A stretch of DNA of 64,000 nucleotides from NCBI GenBank assembly GCA_964624825.1, contig CAZUYD010000002.1:45077-109076 (forward strand), in the 5' to 3' direction. Both the position numbers and the translations under genes were made by a program. The DNA is from Enorma sp964624825 (GTDB lineage Bacteria > Actinomycetota > Coriobacteriia > Coriobacteriales > Coriobacteriaceae). Shown in pieces: positions 36,502-44,543 of the stretch. Within the stretch, counting starts at the first letter, position 1. Every line of letters starts with the position of its first letter. Below the pieces are notes generated by a model. It saw only the letters and a program-made list of their open reading frames with translations. It searched no databases and was not told the DNA's origin.

Positions 36502-38154
36502 TCAGGCGATCAGGCTCAAGATCCCTGCGAGGTCCTTCTTTCCGAACGTCACCTGCTCGGAGCCGTCGGGGTGCTCGATGACCAGGCAGGGTACGCTCAT
36601 CACGTTATGGCGCTCCTTGAGGGCTCCGAAATGATTGATGTCATACACGTCGGCCGTGACCGCATCGCTGTTCGCGGCGATGCGTTGGCATGCGAGCACC
36701 ACCTCGGGGCACATGGTGCACGAGAGGCTCACGAGCACCTTGAAGGAAACGGGTTCGGCGATCGCCGCGATGGCGGCGCGATCCTCCTGTGCGATGGGCT
36801 GTCCGGGCCCCGCGGCGTTATAGAGCCCGAGTACAAAGCTTGTGAACTCATGCCCGCCGGGAACGCCGTGGAAGGAGAGGCCGGTGGGCGCGCCGGCTCG
36901 GCATACCTCGACATAGGGGAGCTCCGCGGCATCATCGGTGCTGGTGTCGGCGCGCTCGACCGAGAGCTTTTCGGTCATGGTGGCGAGCTCTTCCATATAT
37001 GCAACCAGCTCGTTGGATACCGTGCGCTCGTCGAGGTGCAGGCGCAGGCTGAGGGGTTCGGCCATGCGCGCGAACACCGCATCGAGCTGGGCGCGCATAT
37101 CGGCATCGAAAAGGCTTGCCTGCGGCGTTTGCTGCGCTTGCCGCGGCGGGGCGGCAGGCTGCGCGTAGCGCGTGGCGGGCTGCGCGGGCACGATTCCGCA
37201 GCGCTCCTGGGCGGCCTTCAGGTACCGCTCCATGTCGGTCGCGGTTTGCGCAGCCTGGCCGATGGCCGTCGCCACCTGCCGCAGCGTCTTCACGCACACG
37301 TCGCCTGCGGCAAACAAGCCGTCAGCGGTCGACATCTGCTGGTCATCGGTGATGATATAGCCGTGCTCGTCAAGCTCGGCGATGCCCTCGACTAGCTCGG
37401 TCGCCGGGGCATAGCCCACGAATACGAAGACACCGAAGGTCTCGCCTTCCGCGGCGCGGTATTCGCCTACCTCGCCGGTCTCGATGTCGCGGTAGCGCAG
37501 GTATCGGAGGGCGGTGTCTCCGCCCACCTCGAGCAATTCGGTGGTGTAGCGCACGTCGATCTTCTCGTTGCGCTTGGTTGCTTCGGCGGTCGCGGGCGCG
37601 CAGGTAAAGTCCTCCTCGCGCACCAGCACCGTAACGTGGCTTGCGTACTTCGTAAGAAAGACGCTTTCCTCGGCGGCGGCGAACCCCCCGCCCACGACGA
37701 AGACCTCGCGCCCGGTGAAGAACTCGCCATCGCACGTAGCGCAATATGCGACGCCGCGGCCGCGGAATTCGTCTTCACCTGTAAACCCGAGGCGCCGCGG
37801 GCTCGCGCCCGTCGCAAGGAGCACCGCGTAGCAGGCGACTTCTCCTTTGGTGGTGCGCACCGTCTTGATATCGTCGTCAAGGGTAAGCCCGGTCACCTCG
37901 GCGAGCATGAACTCGGCGCCGAAGGCTTCGGCTTGGCGGCGCATGGTCTCGGTAAGTTCGGTGCCGCTTGAGGAAAACACGCCCGGGTAGTTGACCACCT
38001 CGGCGGTGATGGTGATCTGGCCGCCAAAGTGGTCCTTCTCGACCACGAGCACGCGATACCGTGCCCGCGCCAGATACAGCGCCGCGGTGAGGCCGGCAGG
38101 TCCTCCGCCTACGATGACGGCGTCATAGAGCGAAGCGGCGTCTACGTCACGCAT
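36502..38154 (-). CDS. Domain-permuted AhpF: thioredoxin-reductase core with C-terminal AhpF-N-type domain
   Basis: 550 residues. Residues 1-315 are a thioredoxin-reductase-type flavoprotein: FAD motif VIVGGGPAGLTAAL, redox centre CATC (138-141), NAD(P) motif VVGGGFAAAEE, and TADGLFAAGDV. A Pro/Gln/Ala linker (about 320-350) joins it to a C-terminal region of about 200 residues resembling the N-terminal double-thioredoxin-fold domain of AhpF (LSFHGVPGGHEFTSFVLGL, then SLSCTMCPEVVLA with CTMC at 479-482). In classical AhpF that domain comes first. It should pass electrons from NAD(P)H through CATC and CTMC to AhpC, encoded just upstream. The start ATG lies in a gatgcgtgacgt context after aggagg on the minus strand. 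Confidence 0.9.
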   Translation of the reverse strand: MRDVDAASLYDAVIVGGGPAGLTAALYLARARYRVLVVEKDHFGGQITITAEVVNYPGVFSSSGTELTETMRRQAEAFGAEFMLAEVTGLTLDDDIKTVRTTKGEVACYAVLLATGASPRRLGFTGEDEFRGRGVAYCATCDGEFFTGREVFVVGGGFAAAEESVFLTKYASHVTVLVREEDFTCAPATAEATKRNEKIDVRYTTELLEVGGDTALRYLRYRDIETGEVGEYRAAEGETFGVFVFVGYAPATELVEGIAELDEHGYIITDDQQMSTADGLFAAGDVCVKTLRQVATAIGQAAQTATDMERYLKAAQERCGIVPAQPATRYAQPAAPPRQAQQTPQASLFDADMRAQLDAVFARMAEPLSLRLHLDERTVSNELVAYMEELATMTEKLSVERADTSTDDAAELPYVEVCRAGAPTGLSFHGVPGGHEFTSFVLGLYNAAGPGQPIAQEDRAAIAAIAEPVSFKVLVSLSCTMCPEVVLACQRIAANSDAVTADVYDINHFGALKERHNVMSVPCLVIEHPDGSEQVTFGKKDLAGILSLIA

Positions 38155-38242
38155 GGGAATCCTCCTTGAGGCGGGTCGCAGCGATGCCGCGACCCGCGTA
38201 CCTAGTCCATTGCGCGCTGCACATATACAGCAGCGCAGCTGT

Positions 38243-38806
38243 TTAGAGCTGACCGACCAAATCCAGCGAGGGCTTGAGGGTCTCGGCGCCGGGCTGCCAT
38301 TTGGCAGGGCATACCTCGTCCCCGTGCTCGGCGACGAACTGCGCGGCCTTCAGCAGGCGCAGCAGCTCGTCTGCGTTGCGGCCGATGCCGCCGGCGTTGA
38401 CCTCGTAGACCTGGATCTTGCCTTCAGGGTCAACAATGAAGGCGCCGCGCTCGGCCAGGCCGTCTGCATCGATCAGAACGTCAAAGTCTCGGCAGAGGGC
38501 GTGCGTGGGGTCTGCGAGCATGGGATAGCGAACCTTCGCGATGCGCTCGGAGGTCTCGTGCCACGCCTTGTGGGTGAAGTGCGTATCGGTCGAAACCGAA
38601 TAGACTTCGCATCCAGCCTCCTGGAACTCGCTGTACAGGTTGGCAAGATCCTCGAGCTCGGTGGGGCAGACGAAGGTGAAATCTGCCGGGTAGAAGAAAA
38701 ACAGGCTCCACGATCCGAGCACATCGGCTTTGCTGACGGTCTTAAACTCGTCGTTTTGGTATGCCTGGACGGAGAAGTCGGCGATCTCTTTTCCAATGAG
38801 AGACAT
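38243..38806 (-). CDS. ahpC: Peroxiredoxin, alkyl hydroperoxide reductase subunit C
   Basis: 187 residues, the typical AhpC length. The peroxidatic Cys47 lies in FYPADFTFVCPTE, and the resolving Cys166 in GDEVCPAKW, making it a typical 2-Cys (Prx1/AhpC) peroxiredoxin that reduces H2O2 and organic peroxides. The ATG at 38806 follows aaggag; the longer frame to 38914 runs through a repeated piece of the dps gene and is rejected. It sits between dps (upstream) and the AhpF-like reductase (downstream, 88 bp), giving a peroxide-defence operon. Confidence 0.96.
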   Translation of the reverse strand: MSLIGKEIADFSVQAYQNDEFKTVSKADVLGSWSLFFFYPADFTFVCPTELEDLANLYSEFQEAGCEVYSVSTDTHFTHKAWHETSERIAKVRYPMLADPTHALCRDFDVLIDADGLAERGAFIVDPEGKIQVYEVNAGGIGRNADELLRLLKAAQFVAEHGDEVCPAKWQPGAETLKPSLDLVGQL

Positions 38807-38860
38807 AAGTTGCTCCTTACGTTTTACTGTTTCGTATACACGATGGATATGCGACGGCCG

Positions 38861-38910
38861 GCGGTTCTGGCCGATCATTCCCATGATGGTCAGCGGTTCT
38901 GGCCGATCAT
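38861..38910. repeat. 18-bp duplicate of the dps 3' end
   Basis: gcggttctggccgatcat occurs at 38893-38910, encoding the last residues MIGQNR of the minus-strand dps gene, and again at 38861-38878 in the spacer before ahpC, 32 bp apart. Confidence 0.85.
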
Positions 38911-39315
38911 CCACACGGCCTTGGCGAAGTGCTCGATGTAGCCGTCTGCCTTGGCGGCAACAAGGTCGCTTCCGTTTTGCTCCGCTATGCGCTTGAGCCG
39001 ATTGGAGGCGTCAAGCAGATGGCGATAGTCAGCCTCGACAACTTGGAAGACCTCAGCGGATGAGATATAACCGCCTTCGGCTTCATCGATTGTGGAGAGA
39101 GTCAAAAACTCGCTCATCTTCGAGACGGGCTCGAGCCCTTCCATGAGCATGGTCTCGGCCACGTCGTCCACCAGATCGCGTATCTCGTCGTAGTATTCCT
39201 CGAGCTTGGCATGCGTCTGGAAGAAATCGGGGCCTTTCACGTACCAGTGGAAGTGTTGCAGCTTGTGATATTCGACTACGAGGTCGGACAGGTATTCGTT
39301 CATGGCGGCCTGCAT
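38890..39315 (-). CDS. Dps/ferritin-like iron-binding protein
   Basis: 141 residues. HKLQHFHWYVKGPDFFQTHAKLEEYYDEIRDLVDDVAETMLMEG carries the inter-subunit ferroxidase ligands of Dps proteins (H, H, D, E spaced as in the family). Dps dodecamers oxidise and store iron and protect DNA from hydroxyl radicals. The ATG at 39315 follows aagggag; an internal ATG at 39303 is also possible. It is the promoter-proximal gene of the dps-ahpC-ahpF-like unit, consistent with joint peroxide/iron control. Confidence 0.9.
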   Translation of the reverse strand: MQAAMNEYLSDLVVEYHKLQHFHWYVKGPDFFQTHAKLEEYYDEIRDLVDDVAETMLMEGLEPVSKMSEFLTLSTIDEAEGGYISSAEVFQVVEADYRHLLDASNRLKRIAEQNGSDLVAAKADGYIEHFAKAVWMIGQNR

Positions 39316-39394
39316 GATGGGCTCCCTTCTTGCTCGTTGCAATTCCTTATGCTGATTAGCAATATACCGTGCAGACCACAATGAAAATAGTAAG

Positions 39395-39419
39395 ATATAG
39401 CATAATTTTAATACTATAT
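39395..39419 (-). promoter_or_regulatory. 25-bp imperfect palindrome, operator candidate for dps-ahpC-ahpF
   Basis: ATATAGCAT (39395-39403) and ATACTATAT (39411-39419) match as inverted arms at 8 of 9 positions around an AATTTTA centre. It lies about 80 bp upstream of the dps ATG in an AT-rich block (about 39340-39435) that stands out from its GC-rich surroundings. The centre GCATAATTTTAATAC resembles the B. subtilis PerR box TTATAATNATTATAA at 9 of 14 positions by eye. A metal- or peroxide-sensing Fur-family regulator is plausible. Confidence 0.55.
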
Positions 39420-39635
39420 AATCAAGATGACGGTATATATACGTTTTGAAGGAGGAAGTGCGGTGTGTCGCACGGAACTTAAGGCGCGCCGCACATCGCG
39501 CCGGCTAGCGCAGGTCGTATGCAGCAAGATCGTAGGGGTTGGTGATGCGCGGGGTGGAAGAGAAGCGGCGCGGTGCCGATTGCATGGAAGATGAGGCGGG
39601 GGCGCGCGGCGTTGTCCAACCCCGCGCGCGGCATA

Positions 39636-39669
39636 GAAAAAGGCGGTCATGGCTAATACCATGACCGCC
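39636..39669 (-). terminator. Intrinsic terminator of the Nfn-like operon
   Basis: On the minus strand, perfect 11-bp arms ggcggtcatgg and ccatgaccgcc (39642-39652 and 39659-39669) are followed by TTTTTC, just after the stop codon of the gene ending at 39710. This separates the Nfn-like operon from dps. The spacer between it and the operator region (39420-39635) holds nothing else I can support. Confidence 0.92.
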
Positions 39670-39709
39670 CAGCTCTCACGTGAAGCACGAATGAGCGCGA
39701 ACGCTCGGG

Positions 39710-41113
39710 TTAGCTTGCGAGCAGCGTCTCCTTGATCGAGGCGGCAGCGGTTTTGCCCGCACCCATAGCGAGGATGACGGTTGCGGCACCGGTCACGATG
39801 TCGCCGCCGGCCCAAATCTTGGGGTTGGAGGTACGGCCGTTCTCGTCGGTCTGGATGAGGCCCCAGCGGTTCAGCTCGACATCGGCGCAGAGCTTCGCGA
39901 ACGGGTTCGCGCGCGTGCCGATGGCCGTGATCGCCACATCGCAGGGGATGGCGAATTCAGAATCCTGAATGGGCACGGGGCGCCGACGTCCCGAGGAATC
40001 GGGCTCGCCGAGTTCCATGCGCTCGAGTTCGATGGCCGCGACGAAGCCGTCCGGGCCGGCAAAGAAGCGAAGCGGGCTGCAGAGCTCCAAGATCTCAACG
40101 CCCTCTTCCTTGGCATGGTGAATCTCCGCGCGCCGGGCGGGCATCTCGGCCTCGGTGCGGCGATATGCAAGCGTGACCTTCTCGGCGCCCAGGCGCAGCG
40201 CCGTGCGCGCCGCGTCCATGGCTACGTTGCCGCCGCCGAACACCACGACGTTCTTTCCGTGGCGGATGGGGGTGTCGTAGGTGGGGAACTCGTACGCCTT
40301 CATAAGGTTGGTGCGCGTAAGGTACTCGTTTGCGCAGTACACGCCCGGAAGGTTCTCGCCCTTCACGTGCAGGAAGCGCGGAAGGCCGGCGCCCACGGCG
40401 AGATACAGCGCGTCGTAGCCCTCTTCGAAGAGCTCTTCGGCCGAGAACAGACGACCTGCCACCGAGTTGTACTCGAAGCGCACGCCCAGATCTTCCAGAC
40501 CCTGGATCTCGCGCTTAACGATATCCTTGGGCAGGCGGAATTCGGGTATGCCGTAGGTGAGCACGCCGCCACCGGCGAAGAATGCCTCGAACACGGTCAC
40601 TTCGAACCCTTCGCGCGCGAGTTCTCCGGCGCAGGCGATGCCGGAAGGGCCGGAGCCCACGACGGCGACCTTGTGCCCGTTGGACGGCTTGCACTCGGGC
40701 GGCTCGCCTACCTCGTCGGCCATATCGCCGAGCATGCGCTCGAGCTGTCCGATGGCAACAGGCTCGCCCTTGCGCCCGAGCACGCACACGCCCTCGCACT
40801 GGTTCTCCTGCGGGCACACGCGACCGCAGACGGAGGGCAGGAGGTTGTCGGCTTTGATGGTCGCGAGCGCCGCGCCCCAGTCTTCTTCGCGGATCTTTTC
40901 AATGAACTGCGGAATGTGCACGCCCACGGGGCAGCCTTCCATGCAGAGCGGTCTTTTGCAGTCCAGGCAGCGATTCGCCTCGGCGATGGCGTCGGCTTTG
41001 GTATAGCCCGTGTCCACGGGGCGGAAGTCACGTGCTCGCTCGCTCGCGGGCTCCTCGTTCGCAGGCGTACGGGGGGCGCCGATGTTAGGACGGTATCTCT
41101 TTACTTCCGGCAT
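39710..41113 (-). CDS. NfnB/GltD-type NADPH oxidoreductase subunit
   Basis: 467 residues. N-terminal cysteine motifs CLDCKRPLCMEGCPVGVHIPQF and CGRVCPQENQCEGVC bind two [4Fe-4S] clusters. Two dinucleotide folds follow (VAVVGSGPSGIACAGELA and VVVFGGGNVAMDAARTA), ending with the flavin motif WAGGDIVTGAATVILAMGAGK. This is the GltD/NfnB family. The partner encoded just upstream is NfnA-like, not a glutamate-synthase large subunit, so the pair is better read as NADH-dependent reduced ferredoxin:NADP+ oxidoreductase (or sulfide-dehydrogenase-like). The ATG at 41113, seven bases after aggagg, overlaps the partner gene by 13 bases; the TTG at 41119 is rejected. Confidence 0.9.
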   Translation of the reverse strand: MPEVKRYRPNIGAPRTPANEEPASERARDFRPVDTGYTKADAIAEANRCLDCKRPLCMEGCPVGVHIPQFIEKIREEDWGAALATIKADNLLPSVCGRVCPQENQCEGVCVLGRKGEPVAIGQLERMLGDMADEVGEPPECKPSNGHKVAVVGSGPSGIACAGELAREGFEVTVFEAFFAGGGVLTYGIPEFRLPKDIVKREIQGLEDLGVRFEYNSVAGRLFSAEELFEEGYDALYLAVGAGLPRFLHVKGENLPGVYCANEYLTRTNLMKAYEFPTYDTPIRHGKNVVVFGGGNVAMDAARTALRLGAEKVTLAYRRTEAEMPARRAEIHHAKEEGVEILELCSPLRFFAGPDGFVAAIELERMELGEPDSSGRRRPVPIQDSEFAIPCDVAITAIGTRANPFAKLCADVELNRWGLIQTDENGRTSNPKIWAGGDIVTGAATVILAMGAGKTAAASIKETLLAS

Positions 41114-41937
41114 GCGCAAGCCTCCTCATGATGCTTAATGGATGCGGCCTCTTCGGCGCAATAGCTAGCCTGGCGGCGCGAAAGGTCGTCCCAGTCGACC
41201 AGGTCGGCGTTGAAGTCTGGACCGTCGACGCAGGCGAACATGGTTTCTCCGCCCACCTCGACGCGGCAGCAGCCGCACATGCCGGTGCCGTCCACCATGA
41301 TGGGGTTCAAGCTGGCCACGATGGGAATCTTATGCTCCCGGCAGGTGCGCGTCGAGAACTTCATCATGGGCACGGGGCCTACGGCGAAGGCGGAGTCGAT
41401 GGAATCGGTTTCGCAAAGACGGGCGAGCGGCAGGGTCACCACGCCCTTTTCGCCCATGGAGCCGTCGTCGGTGGTGACGAAGAGCTCCTCGAGCGGCAGC
41501 GCGGCAAACTGCTCGAAGAGGATGAGCAGGTCTTTAGACCGCGCACCCATGATTGCGTAGACCTTCTTGCCCTGCTCGCAGAGCATGCGGGCGACGGGGT
41601 ATGCGATAGCCAGCCCCACGCCACCTCCGATGACGGCGACGCGGTCGCCCTCTATCTCGGTCGGCTTGCCAAGAGGGCCGGTAACGTCTCGGATGAAATC
41701 CCCTTCCTCGAGCTTCGAGAGGCATTCGGTGGTCTTTCCGACGACCATGAAGATGAACTCGATCCATCCCTCATCTGGATTCCAGTTGGCGAAGGTGAAC
41801 GGCACCCGCTCGCCCGTCTCGTCGATGCGCACCATGAGGAACTGGCCGGCATGGGCATGCTTGGCCATCCGTGGCGCGTGGATGCGAAACTCGAAGACCC
41901 TCTCCGAGAACTGCATCTTTTTCAAGATCTTGAACAT
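41101..41937 (-). CDS. NfnA-type FAD/[2Fe-2S] subunit (dihydroorotate dehydrogenase K-like)
   Basis: 278 residues. A ferredoxin-reductase-type FAD/NAD fold (GQFLMVRIDETGERVPFTFANW, VTGPLGKPTEI, VAVIGGGVGLAIAYPVARML) ends in a C-terminal cysteine cluster MCGCCRVEVGGETMFACVDGPDF that binds [2Fe-2S]. This is the PyrK/SudB/NfnA family. Overlapping the NfnB-like gene downstream, it completes a heterodimer that in Thermotoga and Clostridium bifurcates electrons between NADPH, NAD+ and ferredoxin. That activity is inferred from pairing and motifs. The first ATG (41937) is used. Confidence 0.9.
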   Translation of the reverse strand: MFKILKKMQFSERVFEFRIHAPRMAKHAHAGQFLMVRIDETGERVPFTFANWNPDEGWIEFIFMVVGKTTECLSKLEEGDFIRDVTGPLGKPTEIEGDRVAVIGGGVGLAIAYPVARMLCEQGKKVYAIMGARSKDLLILFEQFAALPLEELFVTTDDGSMGEKGVVTLPLARLCETDSIDSAFAVGPVPMMKFSTRTCREHKIPIVASLNPIMVDGTGMCGCCRVEVGGETMFACVDGPDFNADLVDWDDLSRRQASYCAEEAASIKHHEEACACRK

Positions 41938-42392
41938 AAATCCCCTCTCTCATGCTGAGGCGCTCGCCCCGCACCCTTCCGGACGTGAGCCTGCGGCTCG
42001 TTTGCAATCAGGCGCATGAAGTATGCAATCCCGTGCATACGGCATCGATTATAGCAACTGGCGATGGTCTACATGCCATTCTCGGCATGCTAATCGCGAG
42101 GGTGAGAAAAGGCTTAGGGTAGCCGTTCGGGCAATAGGGCGAGGTAGCCGTAGCACGCGGAGCCGCGGCGTTTGGCGCGTCAGGCTTGNNNNNNNNNNNN
42201 NNNNNNNNNNNNNNNNNNNNNNNNNNNNNNNNNNNNNNNNNNNNNNNNNNNNNNNNNNNNNNNNNNNNNNNNNNNNNNNNNNNNNNNNATAGGGCGAGGT
42301 AGCCGTAGCACGCGGAGCCGCGGCGTTTGGCGCGTCAGGCTTGTTGCCGGGTCTTGCATGGTCAACGCAAGCAGCCTGTTGGCGCGCGACGC
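41938..42392. other. Spacer containing a scaffold gap with duplicated 55-bp flanks
   Basis: The 100 N at 42189-42288 is flanked on the left (42134-42188) and right (42289-42343) by the same 55 bases, beginning atagggcgaggtagccgtag. This is the signature of two contigs sharing a k-mer overlap that were joined with a fixed-size gap. The rest of the spacer (41938-42133, 42344-42392) shows no gene. Confidence 0.85.
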
Positions 42393-43019
42393 CTAGTGCT
42401 TGCCGTTTTGCGCGGCGGCGCCGTTCACGTGGTCGCGTGCATAAATCACGCCATGCGCAAGCGCGAGCTCGCAGGCATCGGCGGCGCGCAGCACGGTGTC
42501 ATGGAAGGTGTCGGCATCGTTGCCGCGCAGCTGCTTGAGGACGAAATTCGCGCCGGGCATCTTTCCCGGCGGCTCTCCGATGCCGAAGCGGATACGGCTG
42601 AAGTCGCGGCTTCCCAGCTTATCGATGATCGAGCGCAGTCCGTTGTGGCCTGCGTGCCCGCCTCCGACCTTCACGCGGACATCGCCCTCGGGAATATCGA
42701 GCTCGTCGTGCACGACGAGCAATTCCGCGGGCGTGACGTCATAGCTGCGGCAGAGCTTCGAGATGGGGCCGCCGCTGGTGTTCATAAAGCTCTGAGGCTT
42801 TACGAGCACCACTTCGCGGGCGCCGCTCGCGTCGCCGTCGCGCACCCGCGCGATGGCGACCTCGGCGCCGAGCTGGGTTTTCCAGTATGAAACGCCTGCG
42901 CGCCGCGCAAGCTCGTCTATGGTTTGAAAGCCGGCGTTGTGCCTGGTCATGGCGTACTCATCGCCCGGGTTTCCCAGACCGGCGACCATGCGGATCGGTT
43001 GGGGCTGTGGTTGCGGCAT
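42393..43019 (-). CDS. pth: Peptidyl-tRNA hydrolase
   Basis: 208 residues. VAGLGNPGDEYAMTRHNAGF holds the conserved Asn and catalytic His. LVKPQSFMNTSGGPI, LVVHDELDIPEGDVRVKVGGGHAGHNGLRSI and RIRFGIGEPPGKM complete the signature. Pth releases tRNA from prematurely dropped peptidyl-tRNA. The ATG at 43019 follows aaggag; the first codons MPQPQPQPIR are a low-complexity leader. The upstream extension of the frame to 43124 has no ribosome-binding site. Confidence 0.96.
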   Translation of the reverse strand: MPQPQPQPIRMVAGLGNPGDEYAMTRHNAGFQTIDELARRAGVSYWKTQLGAEVAIARVRDGDASGAREVVLVKPQSFMNTSGGPISKLCRSYDVTPAELLVVHDELDIPEGDVRVKVGGGHAGHNGLRSIIDKLGSRDFSRIRFGIGEPPGKMPGANFVLKQLRGNDADTFHDTVLRAADACELALAHGVIYARDHVNGAAAQNGKH

Positions 43020-43409
43020 GAGGGCTCCTTCGTTGACTGCTGCGCCATGATAGCGCATTGCGCGGCAGCCTGGCAGGCTGCGCGTCGAATGTTCAAGCAA
43101 GCGGCTGCGCCAGGCGCGGGGCATGTCGCGCGCGGAGCCTCGGGAGGACGGCCATGGATTCTCCGTGACAGACCGGGAACGGCGTGGGAGCCTTTTTGCT
43201 GTAGCTGGCTTGCAGATAAGATGGTCTGCCAGCGCCTGAGATATGATTGCGCGGCACCGTCCAGATAGCTCGCAGACGCATGCCAGCTTCGTTTGGAGGC
43301 GTTTCAGATGGCTCCTGTAGGATTATGCGCGTTGTCGCTGGGCACGCGCGGGCGCGGTGGGCGGTCTCGCGGTAGAATCAGCGGGGCGAGCTGAGGGCAA
43401 GGAGCCAGC
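43020..43409 (+). other. Divergent spacer between pth and prmC with a possible -10 box
   Basis: 390 bp without a supported gene. TAGAAT at 43373-43378 (context cggtagaatca) lies 31 bp before the prmC ATG and resembles the box before rpiB (gtagaatca). Nothing else is recognised. Confidence 0.35.
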
Positions 43410-44543
43410 ATGGGTGCAGCTGAAGAGACGATATGGACGATTAAACGATGCCTCGAATGGACGACGACCTTTCTTGGAGAACGGGGGCAGGAGCATCCGC
43501 GTCTTTCGGCTGAGTGGCTGCTCTCGGCTGCGACGGGCTTGGAACGCATTGCGCTCTACATGAACTATGACCGGCCGCTCTCGCCTGATGAGCTGTGCGT
43601 TATGCATGACGGGATCGTGCGCCGCGGGCGGGGAGAGCCGCTCCAGTACATTACGGGCGAGACCGCCTTCCGCGCCCTCTCGATTGCGTGCGAGCCGGGC
43701 GTGCTCATTCCGCGTCCCGAAACCGAGCTCTTGGTTGACGTGGTGCTTGAATACCTCGATGGGCAGGTCATCGGAGCGCGGGAAGCGCAGCGCGAGCGCA
43801 CCGCGCTTCCTTGGAACGCCGAGGTCGAAGCTGCGCGCGCAGCCGAACAGGCAGATATGGCTGCGCAGCCACGAGCTAACGAGCCGCAGGACCGGGTAGA
43901 GGCCGGGGTGTCAGATTCGGTGCCTGCTACAACGGATCTTGCGCCCGTTCCAGCGCGTGTGCTCGAGGTGGGGTGTGGAACCGGGTGCATCTCGCTCGCG
44001 CTTGCGTCTGAGCGTCCTGGGCGCATCGCATGCGTCGCCATCGACATCGACCAGCAGGCCATACTCCTCGCTAAGCGGAACAGGGAGCGCTGCGGCCTCG
44101 CGCGCGATGCGGTGGATATTCGCCGAGGAGACATGGTCTCCCCGGTACGGGATGAGGAATGCAACACGTTCGACGTCCTTGTTTCCAACCCTCCGTATAT
44201 TCCATCGAGCGTTATGGATACGCTGCCGCGCGAGGTGGCGGATTTCGAGCCGCATCTGGCGCTCGACGGCGGGCCAGACGGGCTCGACATATTCCGTCGT
44301 CTCGTCGCCGAGGCGCCGCGCATGCTCAAACCGGGCGGGTTGCTGGCCAGCGAGCTCTTCGAGGAATCGCTCGATGCCGCGGCAGATATCTGCCGTGTCG
44401 CCGGGATGGCGAACATCGAGATACGCAACGACCTCACCGGCCGCCCCCGGTTCATCTTTGCGCATACACCCGAATGTGCGGACGAGGAGACGGATGGGAT
44501 GATGCGGGCGTCATCCGGCAGGTCGCCGATGCGCTCGGTGTGA
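43410..44543 (+). CDS. prmC: Protein-(glutamine-N5) methyltransferase, release-factor specific
   Basis: 377 residues, longer than the usual 280-290. The N-terminal helical domain (WLLSAATGLERIALYMNYDRPLS, GEPLQYITGETAF, LIPRPETELLVD) binds the release factor. The SAM domain has VLEVGCGTGCISLAL and the catalytic NPPY (260-263). PrmC methylates the GGQ glutamine of RF1/RF2. Between LVDVVLEYLDG (about 118) and VLEVGCG (about 192) lies a 70-residue Ala/Glu/Arg-rich insertion, and about 20 extra residues follow the normal end RPRFIFAH. No heme-biosynthesis neighbours are present; tsaC is close by, as in many genomes. Confidence 0.94.
   Translation: MGAAEETIWTIKRCLEWTTTFLGERGQEHPRLSAEWLLSAATGLERIALYMNYDRPLSPDELCVMHDGIVRRGRGEPLQYITGETAFRALSIACEPGVLIPRPETELLVDVVLEYLDGQVIGAREAQRERTALPWNAEVEAARAAEQADMAAQPRANEPQDRVEAGVSDSVPATTDLAPVPARVLEVGCGTGCISLALASERPGRIACVAIDIDQQAILLAKRNRERCGLARDAVDIRRGDMVSPVRDEECNTFDVLVSNPPYIPSSVMDTLPREVADFEPHLALDGGPDGLDIFRRLVAEAPRMLKPGGLLASELFEESLDAAADICRVAGMANIEIRNDLTGRPRFIFAHTPECADEETDGMMRASSGRSPMRSV

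Noticed and set aside
38807..38914. 36-residue N-terminal extension of AhpC
   Set aside because: It runs through the duplicated dps 3' end and lacks a ribosome-binding site; the ATG at 38806 gives the canonical 187 residues.
39710..41113. Calling this gene gltD as a glutamate synthase subunit
   Set aside because: The overlapping partner is a PyrK/NfnA-type flavoprotein and no gltB is adjacent, so NfnB-type is the better name.
42134..42343. Reading the duplicated 55-bp gap flanks as a biological repeat
   Set aside because: Exact identity, exact 55-bp length and a 100-N filler point to an assembly overlap.
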